A DNA stretch of 5,453 nucleotides, taken from the NCBI GenBank assembly GCA_030592355.1, contig JAUVJE010000160.1:1-5453 (forward strand), written 5' to 3'. The DNA is from Clostridia bacterium (GTDB lineage: Bacteria > Bacillota > Clostridia > DUPQ01). Under the pieces are notes generated by a model. That model made no database searches, had not been told where the DNA came from, and saw only the letters and a program-made list of their open reading frames with translations. The translations under genes were made by a program, and so were the position numbers. Shown piece by piece: positions 1 to 5,453 of this stretch (position 1 is its first letter; every line of letters begins with the position of its first letter).

Positions 1-558
1 AACGCAGGTGACGGTATGAATGAGCACCCTACCCAGGCACTTTTGGATGCACATACTATTTATGAAAAAAAAGGTGGATTCAAGGATTTGAAGGTTGCCA
101 TAACCGGAGACATATACCATAGCCGGGTTGCCCGGAGTAACATTTATGCGCTGATTAAACTTGGAGCAAAGGTATTTCTTGCTGCACCCGGTACCCTGAT
201 ACCGCCGGCAATAGAAGAAACGGGAGCTATAATTGCATCATCCGTTGATGAAGCAATAAGAGATGCTGACGTGGTAATGGGTCTTAGAATTCAAAAGGAG
301 CGGCAACAGAGCGCAATGTTCCCGAATATAAGGGAGTATGCGCGGTTTTATGGAATAGGCGAAGAGAAGCTTAAGCTTGCCAAGGACGATGTGTTGCTGA
401 TGCACCCGGGCCCGGTAAACAGGGGAACAGAACTAACAAGTGCAATTGTGGATGGAGCTAAAAGCGTTATAAATGAGCAGGTTATGAACGGTGTAGCCAT
501 CAGGATGGCATTGTTATATATTTTCACCAGAGGAGGCAGATATGAAAATACTGATTAA
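1..558 (+). CDS. pyrB: Aspartate carbamoyltransferase catalytic subunit (PyrB), C-terminal part; 5' end outside window
   Basis: Catalyses carbamoyl phosphate + L-aspartate to N-carbamoyl-L-aspartate, the committed pyrimidine step, in the cytoplasm. Frame 1 is open from the first base, so this is a partial gene of 185 visible residues; about 120 N-terminal residues, including the carbamoyl-phosphate STRT motif, are expected upstream. The fragment opens with the conserved NAGDG..EHPTQALLD block (His9, Gln12 of the fragment). It continues with GDIYHSRVARS (Arg42), the aspartate-binding LRIQKERQ block (Arg96, Gln98) and HPGPVNRG (residues 135-142), the 240s-loop motif. The motif pattern resembles the Bacillus-type catalytic chain, and no pyrI follows directly. 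Ornithine carbamoyltransferase is excluded by the HPGPVNRG and LRIQ motifs. The first in-frame ATG (16) is internal, not a start. The last residues (RGGRYENTD) are encoded by bases that also hold the pyrC ribosome binding site and first codons; the two genes overlap by 17 nt. Confidence 0.97.
   Translation, partial: NAGDGMNEHPTQALLDAHTIYEKKGGFKDLKVAITGDIYHSRVARSNIYALIKLGAKVFLAAPGTLIPPAIEETGAIIASSVDEAIRDADVVMGLRIQKERQQSAMFPNIREYARFYGIGEEKLKLAKDDVLLMHPGPVNRGTELTSAIVDGAKSVINEQVMNGVAIRMALLYIFTRGGRYENTD
531..536 (+). promoter_or_regulatory. Ribosome binding site of pyrC, inside pyrB
   Basis: A perfect AGGAGG lies 5 nt before the pyrC ATG at 542. It sits within the last codons of pyrB, where it encodes part of the Arg-Gly-Gly-Arg tail, so ribosomes finishing pyrB cross it. 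This supports the chosen pyrC start and suggests translational coupling (inference). Confidence 0.88.
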
Positions 559-1822
559 ATCGGGCCATGCAGTGGATCCTTCAAACGGTCTGAATGAAAT
601 AACTGACATATTGATTATAAACGGAAAAATCAAAGAAACAGGCAGCGGGCTGACAGTAAAGGCAGATATGGTCATTGAAGCCGAAGGCCTGCATGTTTTC
701 CCGGGGTTGGTTGATGCGCACTGTCATTTAAGGGAACCGGGACAGGAATATAAAGAAGACATCGCATCAGGCACAAAAGCTGCGGCTAAAGGCGGATTTA
801 CGGCAATAGCATGTATGCCGAATACAAATCCCGTAGCAGACAATGACGCGGTTATAAAATTTATTGCAAATAAAGCCGCTGAATGCGGTTCGACGAAAGT
901 TTATCCCATCGGAAGTATAACAAAAGGGTCCAACGGCTCGCAACTTGCTGAAATGGGATTCATGAAAGAAGCCGGGGCGGTAGCTGTTTCGGACGATGGC
1001 AAACCTGTTGAGAGTGCAGATATTATGAGAAAAGCCCTTGAATATTCCAAGGACTTCGGACTGCCGGTTATATCCCACTGCGAGGAAATGTCGCTTGCAG
1101 AAGATGGTTCAATAAATGAAGGTTTTCTTTCAACTTCAATGGGGTTAAAGGGAATTCCGACAGTTGCCGAAGAAATTCAGGTAGCCAGAGATGTTCTGCT
1201 GGCGGAATATACAGGGATTTCCGTACATATTGCACACATCAGCACGGTAGGATCCGCAAGGATAATCCGTGATACTAAAAACAGGGGTGTAAAAGTGACA
1301 TGCGAGACCTGTCCCCATTATTTCAGCCTGACCGAGGCTGAGTGCGAGGGTTTTAACACCAATGCAAAAGTTAATCCGCCGCTACGGGCAGATTCAGACA
1401 GACTTGCCATAATAGCTGCGATTAAAGACGGAACAATAGATATGATTGTGACTGACCATGCGCCCCACCACAGGGATGAAAAAAATATTGAATTCCAGTA
1501 TGCGGCAAACGGAATATCCGGCTTTGAAACCGCTCTTTCAGCGGCATACACATATCTTGTAAAATCCGGACGCATCTCTTTGGAGAAAATGGTTGAGCTG
1601 ATGAGTCTTAATCCTGCGGCGTTTCTCGGGAAATCAACGGGAGGATTAAAGGTCGGAGCCTGCGCAGATATAACGGTAGTTAATCTTAATGATGAGAACA
1701 CAGTCAATGGTGAAGAATTTGTGTCAAAAGGAAAAAATACACCGTTCACCGGCAAGAAATTGTCAGGAAGCGTCATGTATACAATAGTCAACGGAAAATT
1801 AACTTACAACAGGAGTTTATAA
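542..1822 (+). CDS. pyrC: Dihydroorotase, class I (PyrC)
   Basis: Zinc-dependent amidohydrolase that cyclises N-carbamoyl-L-aspartate to L-dihydroorotate, the third pyrimidine step; cytoplasmic. The 426 residues match the usual size of Gram-positive class I enzymes. A short N-terminal beta domain (about residues 1-53) leads into the TIM barrel. The DAHCHLREPG motif gives metal ligands His60 and His62 and substrate-binding Arg64. It is followed by MPNTNP (92-97), SDDGKPV (Asp152, probable bridging ligand), ISHCEE (His179), HIAHIST (His232), ETCPHY (255-260) and TDHAPHH (Asp305, catalytic base). NGISGFET follows and distinguishes it from the shorter E. coli-type class II enzyme. Because all ligands are present, an inactive DHOase-like paralogue is unlikely. 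Hydantoinase and allantoinase share the fold, but the pyr-operon setting and DHOase motifs argue against them. The ATG start is fixed by an upstream AGGAGG. The gene overlaps pyrB by 17 nt and pyrF by 1 nt. Confidence 0.98.
   Translation: MKILIKSGHAVDPSNGLNEITDILIINGKIKETGSGLTVKADMVIEAEGLHVFPGLVDAHCHLREPGQEYKEDIASGTKAAAKGGFTAIACMPNTNPVADNDAVIKFIANKAAECGSTKVYPIGSITKGSNGSQLAEMGFMKEAGAVAVSDDGKPVESADIMRKALEYSKDFGLPVISHCEEMSLAEDGSINEGFLSTSMGLKGIPTVAEEIQVARDVLLAEYTGISVHIAHISTVGSARIIRDTKNRGVKVTCETCPHYFSLTEAECEGFNTNAKVNPPLRADSDRLAIIAAIKDGTIDMIVTDHAPHHRDEKNIEFQYAANGISGFETALSAAYTYLVKSGRISLEKMVELMSLNPAAFLGKSTGGLKVGACADITVVNLNDENTVNGEEFVSKGKNTPFTGKKLSGSVMYTIVNGKLTYNRSL
1811..1815 (+). promoter_or_regulatory. 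Ribosome binding site of pyrF, inside the pyrC 3' end
   Basis: AGGAG lies 6 nt before the pyrF ATG at 1822. The pyrC stop and pyrF start share one base in TAATG, an arrangement typical of termination-reinitiation coupling. Confidence 0.85.
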
Positions 1823-2706
1823 TGTTTGCAGATTTGATGTATGAAAGAATAGTTAAGACAGGGAATCCTACAGCGCTTGGCCTGGATCCCAGAATAGAGT
1901 ATGTGCCGGAGTCAATACGCAAAAACCATGGGAATGATGCCGGTGCTGTACTGGAATTCAACAGGAAACTGATTGATGCCCTGCATGACATTGTCCCGGT
2001 AGTCAAGCTCCAGTCGGCGTATTATGAACTTTTGGGACCTGCGGGGGCATTTACGCTTCAGCAGAGTATTGCATATGCAAAAAGCGCTGATATGGTGGTA
2101 ATACTCGATGCAAAACGAAATGATATAGGAAGCACTGCAAAAGCCTATGCAGAGGCATACCTGACTGATAATTATTATGCAGCAGACGCCATAACTGTAA
2201 ACGGGTATCTGGGAACTGATGGTATAACGCCATTTGTGGATATTTGCAGAGAATATGGAAAAGGAATATTTATACTGGTAAAAACAAGCAATCCGTCTTC
2301 ACATGAACTTCAGGACATGAAGCTTGAGAGCGGTATGCCGGTCTATGAAAAAATGGCTGAAATGGTAAATAAATGGGGTTCTGATGTCATTGGAAATTGC
2401 GGATATAGTTCCATTGGTGCGGTGGTAGGCGCTACATATCCGGAGGAATTGAAGAATTTGAGAAAAAACATGCCTAAGGCGATGCTTCTTATTCCGGGTT
2501 ATGGTGCACAAGGTGGAGGCGCTGAAGATGTAAAGGGCGGATTTGATGAAAATGGCAATGGCGCTGTTGTAAATTCGTCCAGAGGGTTAATGTGCGCATG
2601 GAAGGCAAAGAAATTTTATGGCACTTATGGACATGAAGAATTTTGTGAGGCAGCCAGAAATGAAGCAATTCTCATGAAAACCTCCCTCGCCGCAGCCATA
2701 GGTTGA
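1822..2706 (+). CDS. pyrF: Orotidine 5'-phosphate decarboxylase, long (subfamily 2) type (PyrF)
   Basis: Decarboxylates OMP to UMP, the final de novo step; cytoplasmic TIM-barrel enzyme, dimeric in the family. At 294 residues it belongs to the long OMPDC subfamily seen in mycobacteria, Myxococcus and many Clostridia, not the ~240-residue B. subtilis/E. coli type. Visible motifs are the N-terminal LGLDPR (19-24), conserved Lys62 in VVKLQSAYYE and the catalytic signature LDAKRNDIGST. The signature supplies the Asp-Lys-Asp charge network (Asp96, Lys98, Asp101). TVNGYLG (125-131) comes next, then the phosphate-gripping IPGYGAQGG loop (224-232) and NSSRGL with Arg254. All catalytic residues are intact. 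The start is fixed by an AGGAG 6 nt upstream and by TAATG overlap with pyrC. It ends in TGA, and that stop codon lies in the left arm of an inverted repeat. It is the last gene before the 67-nt spacer ahead of carA. Confidence 0.98.
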   Translation: MFADLMYERIVKTGNPTALGLDPRIEYVPESIRKNHGNDAGAVLEFNRKLIDALHDIVPVVKLQSAYYELLGPAGAFTLQQSIAYAKSADMVVILDAKRNDIGSTAKAYAEAYLTDNYYAADAITVNGYLGTDGITPFVDICREYGKGIFILVKTSNPSSHELQDMKLESGMPVYEKMAEMVNKWGSDVIGNCGYSSIGAVVGATYPEELKNLRKNMPKAMLLIPGYGAQGGGAEDVKGGFDENGNGAVVNSSRGLMCAWKAKKFYGTYGHEEFCEAARNEAILMKTSLAAAIG

Positions 2707-2718
2707 CAGAATCAACCT
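2700..2718 (+). repeat. Inverted repeat spanning the pyrF stop codon
   Basis: AGGTTGA (2700-2706) and TCAACCT (2712-2718) are exact reverse complements separated by CAGAA. In RNA this would give a 7-bp stem with a 5-nt loop; the left arm ends with the pyrF TGA stop. No T-run follows, so it is not a classical intrinsic terminator. It could be an mRNA stability or processing element or chance; the function is not determined. Confidence 0.6.
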
Positions 2719-2720
2719 CT

Positions 2721-2733
2721 TGACCCAGGGTCA
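2721..2733 (+). repeat. Perfect 13-bp interrupted palindrome in the pyrF-carA spacer
   Basis: TGACCC-A-GGGTCA has perfect 6-base arms around a single central A. As RNA it could form a 5-bp, GC-rich stem with a CAG loop, possibly extended by CTC (2717-2719) pairing with GAG (2736-2738) across a small internal loop. As DNA its symmetry would suit a dimeric binding protein. It lies 2 nt after the preceding inverted repeat and about 28 nt before the carA ribosome binding site. Role unknown. Confidence 0.6.
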
Positions 2734-2761
2734 GCGAGTCGAAGAAACAGGGAATTGATAT

Positions 2762-2767
2762 AAGGAG
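2762..2767 (+). promoter_or_regulatory. Ribosome binding site deciding the carA TTG start
   Basis: AAGGAG lies 6 nt before the TTG at 2774. An ATG at 2769 is only 1 nt from this site, is in another frame and reads Met-Ile-stop, so it cannot start carA. No in-frame ATG or GTG gives the expected CarA N-terminus, so TTG is the start. Confidence 0.85.
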
Positions 2768-2773
2768 AATGAT

Positions 2774-3877
2774 TTGAAAGCAGTTTTGATACTTGAAGAT
2801 GGAACCCGTTTTGAGGGCGAAACTTATGGAGATTTTAAGGATATCGCCGGAGAAATCGTTTTTAATACGGGAATGACAGGATATCAGGAAATCCTGACTG
2901 ACCCGTCATACTACGGGCAGATTGTCGCCATGACATACCCTCTGATAGGTAATTATGGTGTTAATGCTGACGATTATGAATCAAGGCGTCCCAATGTGCG
3001 TGGATTCATTACCCGGGAACGATGCGAAACCCCAAGTAACTTCAGATGCGAGAAAACTTTGGATGATTATTTGAAAAAATATGAGATACCGGGGCTTTTC
3101 GGCATAGATACAAGAAAACTGACAAAAATACTTCGCGAAAAAGGGACAATGAAGGGCGCCATAGTAGTCTGCGGCGGCGACGATAAAACCAGAGCGCTTT
3201 CTTTAACAGATGAATTCGACCTAAACAATCCAGTTGATAAAGTAACAATAGATAAACCCATGGATTTTCCTGCAGACAATAAAAAAGGCAAATTAAAGGT
3301 TGCCTTGTTTGATTATGGTGTAAAAACCAATATAATCCGCTCTCTTACAAAAAGAAATATTGATGTAACCGTACTGCCGTCTAAAACCCCTGCGGAAGTT
3401 GTGTTGGGCGGCAATTATGACGGAATCATGTTGTCAAACGGTCCCGGTGATCCCAAGGACTGCGATATAGAAATCGAAAATATAAATAAAATGGCAGGAG
3501 AGATTCCGATATTCGCCATTTGCCTCGGCCACCAGCTGGTAGCTCTTGCAATGGGCGGGGACACCGAACGTCTGAAGTATGGGCACAGGGGCTGCAATCA
3601 TCCTGTAAAAGACATTGCCAAGGACAGGACCTATATAACGAGTCAAAATCATGGTTATACTGTGGTGGCGGATTCTATGAAAAAAAGTAATATGGAAATC
3701 ACACATATAAATATGAATGATATGACGGTTGAGGGAGTGCGGTATAAGGAAATTCCATTGTTTACTGTGCAGTTTCATCCTGAAGCGTCGCCCGGACCCC
3801 GGGACACCGCCTATCTGTTTGATGAATTTGTAGATATGATGAATGCGTATAAAGAAAGAGGTGCAGCTGATGCCTAA
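2774..3877 (+). CDS. carA: Carbamoyl-phosphate synthase small subunit, glutamine amidotransferase (CarA)
   Basis: Hydrolyses glutamine and passes ammonia to CarB for carbamoyl phosphate synthesis; cytoplasmic CarA-CarB complex. The 367 residues are close to the usual 360-380. The N-terminal CarA-specific domain (about 1-150) carries LEDGTRFEG, FNTGMTGYQEILTDPSY and MTYPLIGNYG, which set it apart from other class I amidotransferases. The amidotransferase domain starts near residue 173 (KVALFDYGVK). It shows the oxyanion LSNGPGDP (220-227), the nucleophile elbow ICLGHQL with Cys250, SQNHGY, and QFHPEASPGP with His335 and Glu337, so the Cys-His-Glu triad is complete. Translation starts at TTG, supported by a well-spaced AAGGAG and by the first residues matching the family (KAVLILEDGT). 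A 67-nt spacer separates it from pyrF and it overlaps carB by 8 nt, consistent with coupled 1:1 subunit synthesis. In this context it is probably the pyrimidine-linked CPSase; whether it also supplies arginine synthesis cannot be seen. Confidence 0.98.
   Translation: MKAVLILEDGTRFEGETYGDFKDIAGEIVFNTGMTGYQEILTDPSYYGQIVAMTYPLIGNYGVNADDYESRRPNVRGFITRERCETPSNFRCEKTLDDYLKKYEIPGLFGIDTRKLTKILREKGTMKGAIVVCGGDDKTRALSLTDEFDLNNPVDKVTIDKPMDFPADNKKGKLKVALFDYGVKTNIIRSLTKRNIDVTVLPSKTPAEVVLGGNYDGIMLSNGPGDPKDCDIEIENINKMAGEIPIFAICLGHQLVALAMGGDTERLKYGHRGCNHPVKDIAKDRTYITSQNHGYTVVADSMKKSNMEITHINMNDMTVEGVRYKEIPLFTVQFHPEASPGPRDTAYLFDEFVDMMNAYKERGAADA
3858..3863 (+). promoter_or_regulatory. Ribosome binding site of carB, inside carA
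   Basis: GAGGTG lies 6 nt before the carB ATG at 3870, within the carA 3' end. It is weaker than the other sites in this operon, which fits carB translation being helped by ribosomes terminating on carA (inference). Confidence 0.7.
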
Positions 3878-5453
3878 GAGAAACGACGTTCGCAAAGTGC
3901 TTGTAATAGGCTCGGGTCCCATAATCATCGGGCAGGCTGCAGAATTTGACTATGCCGGAACACAGGCATGCAGAGCTCTTAAAGAAGAAGGTATTGAAAC
4001 AGTTCTCCTAAACAGTAATCCCGCGACCATAATGACAGACACTGGTATTGCGGACAAAGTATATATAGAACCAATGAACGTAGAGATGCTGAAAAAGGTA
4101 ATTATTGCTGAGAAACCGGACAGCATATTGCCTACCCTCGGAGGACAAACGGGACTTAATCTTGCAATGGAAATAGCTGAAACGGGTTTTCTGGAAGAAA
4201 GCGGGGTGAAACTCCTGGGAACTGCCGTCGAAGCAATAAAGATGGCGGAAGACAGACAGGAGTTCAAAGACGCCATGCAGCGTCTCGGACAGCCGGTCAT
4301 AGCCAGTAAGGTTCTGAAAACAATGGAAGGCATCCTTGAATATATAGGTGAAATAGGTTATCCGGCCATAGTACGCCCTGCTTATACCATGGGTGGGACC
4401 GGAGGGGGAATTGCCTACAATGAAGAACAAATCAGAGACATTGGGAGCAAGGGTCTGAGATACAGCCGGGTGACCCAGGTTTTAATAGAAAAATGTATTT
4501 CCGGGTGGAAGGAAATTGAATACGAAGTTATGCGCGACGGCAAGGGCAATGTCATTACGGTATGTAATATGGAAAACATTGACCCCGTAGGCGTCCATAC
4601 GGGCGATAGCGTCGTCGTGGCTCCGTCACAAACACTCTCTGATAAAGAGTATCAGATGCTCAGAAGCGCTGCGCTGGACATCATAACCGAATTGGGAATC
4701 GAAGGGGGATGCAATGTGCAGTTCGCATTAAATCCCGATAGTTTTAAATATGCGGTCATAGAGGTTAACCCAAGGGTCAGCCGGTCATCTGCATTAGCCT
4801 CAAAGGCGACGGGATACCCCATTGCTAAAGTCGCTGCCAAAATAGCCATAGGGTATGGTTTGGATGAAATTAAGAATGCAGTTACAGGAAAAACCTTCGC
4901 ATGCTTTGAACCAACCCTTGATTATGTTGTCACAAAAATTCCAAAATGGCCCTTTGATAAATTTGTTTATGCGAAAAGGACGCTGGGCACCCAGATGAAA
5001 GCCACCGGAGAAGTTATGTCCATAGGAAATACCCTCGAAGCATCATTGCTGAAGGCAATCCGGTCTTTGGAACTAAATATGTATTCATTCGACCAGCCTT
5101 TTGTTTCCAAACTGACTTTGGATGAGTTGGAAGAAGCATTGAAAACTGTTGATGATATGCGTCTGTTTGTGCTTTCTGAAGCAATCCGTAAAGGAATATC
5201 CATTGAACATATTTTTGAAGTAACCCGTGTAGACAGATTCTTTCTAAATAAAATAAAAAATATTGTGTACAAAGAAGAAGAGCTTAAAAATAAAACCCTA
5301 AATGACATTTCGGATATAGAAATGCGCAATCTTAAGAAACTGGGTTTCGCAGATTGTGCAATCGCGCGTTTTACCGGCTCAAAAGCAAAAGAAGTTGCAG
5401 ATAAGCGAAAAAATGCGGGTATAAAGGCGGTTTTCAAGATGGTAGATACCTGC
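3870..5453 (+). CDS. carB: Carbamoyl-phosphate synthase large subunit (CarB), N-terminal half; 3' end outside window
   Basis: Synthesises carbamoyl phosphate from bicarbonate, two ATP and ammonia delivered by CarA. The frame is open from ATG 3870 to the window edge: 528 codons with no stop, about half of the usual ~1,070 residues. The carboxyphosphate domain (about 1-400) is complete. It shows GSGPIIIGQAAEFDYAGTQA (14-33), NSNPATIMTD, PTLGGQTGLN, Arg129 in EDR, Arg169 in RPAYTMGGTGGGI, WKEIEYE with Glu215 and Glu219, NMENIDPVGVHTGDS and EVNPRVSRSSALASK (Glu298, Asn300, Arg302). Arg129, Arg169 and Glu215 have the same numbers as in the E. coli enzyme. The oligomerisation domain follows and is cut at KMVDTC, just before the second ATP-grasp half. 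That second half, with its carbamate-kinase-like site, and the C-terminal allosteric domain lie outside, so UMP/ornithine regulation cannot be judged. The gene overlaps carA by 8 nt (ATGCCTAA). Confidence 0.98.
   Translation, partial: MPKRNDVRKVLVIGSGPIIIGQAAEFDYAGTQACRALKEEGIETVLLNSNPATIMTDTGIADKVYIEPMNVEMLKKVIIAEKPDSILPTLGGQTGLNLAMEIAETGFLEESGVKLLGTAVEAIKMAEDRQEFKDAMQRLGQPVIASKVLKTMEGILEYIGEIGYPAIVRPAYTMGGTGGGIAYNEEQIRDIGSKGLRYSRVTQVLIEKCISGWKEIEYEVMRDGKGNVITVCNMENIDPVGVHTGDSVVVAPSQTLSDKEYQMLRSAALDIITELGIEGGCNVQFALNPDSFKYAVIEVNPRVSRSSALASKATGYPIAKVAAKIAIGYGLDEIKNAVTGKTFACFEPTLDYVVTKIPKWPFDKFVYAKRTLGTQMKATGEVMSIGNTLEASLLKAIRSLELNMYSFDQPFVSKLTLDELEEALKTVDDMRLFVLSEAIRKGISIEHIFEVTRVDRFFLNKIKNIVYKEEELKNKTLNDISDIEMRNLKKLGFADCAIARFTGSKAKEVADKRKNAGIKAVFKMVDTC

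Larger units (their letters stand above)
2707..2773 (+). other. pyrF-carA intergenic spacer
   Basis: This 67-nt gap is the only real non-coding stretch in the window; the other junctions overlap. It contains the right arm of one inverted repeat, a second compact palindrome, a purine-rich stretch (about 2741-2753) and the carA ribosome binding site. I see no convincing promoter, T-tract terminator or PyrR-type binding loop. Transcription most likely reads through, keeping pyrBCF and carAB on one message (inference). Confidence 0.7.

Noticed and set aside
367..378. Perfect 12-bp palindrome AAGCTTAAGCTT in pyrB.
   Set aside because: It is a tandem AAG CTT codon pair encoding Lys-Leu-Lys-Leu inside the gene; nothing suggests a separate function.
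406..415. GC-rich palindrome CCGGGCCCGG in pyrB.
   Set aside because: It encodes part of the conserved HPGPVNRG motif, so protein constraint explains it.
2703..2725. TTGACA (2703-2708) and TTGACC (2720-2725) look like sigma-A -35 boxes for a carA promoter.
   Set aside because: At a 16-18 nt spacing there is no TATAAT-like hexamer after either box; the AT-rich GATATAAG near 2757-2764 is too far away. The TTGAC sequences are also explained as parts of the inverted repeats.
2700..2738. Possible intrinsic terminator between pyrF and carA.
   Set aside because: Both stems are short and neither is followed by a run of T; the downstream sequence is purine-rich.
2707..2773. PyrR-binding loop or other pyrimidine riboregulator in the spacer.
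   Set aside because: I could not find the conserved PyrR anti-antiterminator loop or an alternative terminator/antiterminator pairing. Such a leader would be expected upstream of pyrB, outside the window.
3434..3928. Antisense open frame of 164 codons opposite carA.
   Set aside because: It is a shadow of carA and the carB start: no ribosome binding site evident, no recognisable motif, and the sense strand encodes a fully conserved enzyme.
4967..5437. Antisense open frame of 156 codons opposite carB.
   Set aside because: The sense frame is uninterrupted, clearly conserved CarB; the antisense product has low-complexity Ser/Phe-rich composition typical of a shadow frame.
1..5453. Search for an undescribed system, mobile element, CRISPR array or RNA gene.
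   Set aside because: Nearly every base belongs to five recognised pyrimidine biosynthesis genes with intact motifs; no repeat array, transposase, tRNA-like or rRNA-like sequence was seen.

Overview
This window is the central part of a de novo pyrimidine (UMP) biosynthesis operon. All genes are on the + strand and tightly packed: the 3' part of pyrB, complete pyrC, pyrF and carA, and the 5' half of carB. They encode aspartate carbamoyltransferase, dihydroorotase, OMP decarboxylase, and the small and large subunits of carbamoyl-phosphate synthetase.

The likely host is a Clostridia-type Firmicute; this is an inference. Three things support it. Each gene has a strong AGGAG-type ribosome binding site. 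Base composition is moderate to AT-leaning, with frequent ATA, AGA and AAA codons. The PyrB fragment resembles the Bacillus-type catalytic chain, with no pyrI directly after it. The order pyrB-pyrC-pyrF-carA-carB is familiar from clostridial pyr clusters. Species cannot be named from the sequence alone.

Layout: pyrB (1-558, 5' end cut by the window) overlaps pyrC (542-1822) by 17 nt. pyrC overlaps pyrF (1822-2706) by one nucleotide (TAATG). A 67-nt spacer (2707-2773) follows, the only real intergenic gap, and it is associated with two inverted repeats. carA (2774-3877) starts at TTG and overlaps carB by 8 nt. carB (3870-5453) runs off the right edge still open, after 528 codons. The overlaps suggest two translationally coupled blocks, pyrBCF and carAB, within one probable transcript.

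Pathway: CarA releases ammonia from glutamine and CarB makes carbamoyl phosphate. PyrB condenses it with aspartate, and PyrC closes the ring to dihydroorotate. PyrF performs the last step, OMP to UMP. The dehydrogenase (pyrD/pyrK) and orotate phosphoribosyltransferase (pyrE) steps are not in the window. All catalytic motifs checked are intact.

I found no mobile element, CRISPR array, RNA gene, toxin/defence module or undescribed system. The feature least explained by the genes is the pair of inverted repeats at the pyrF-carA junction.
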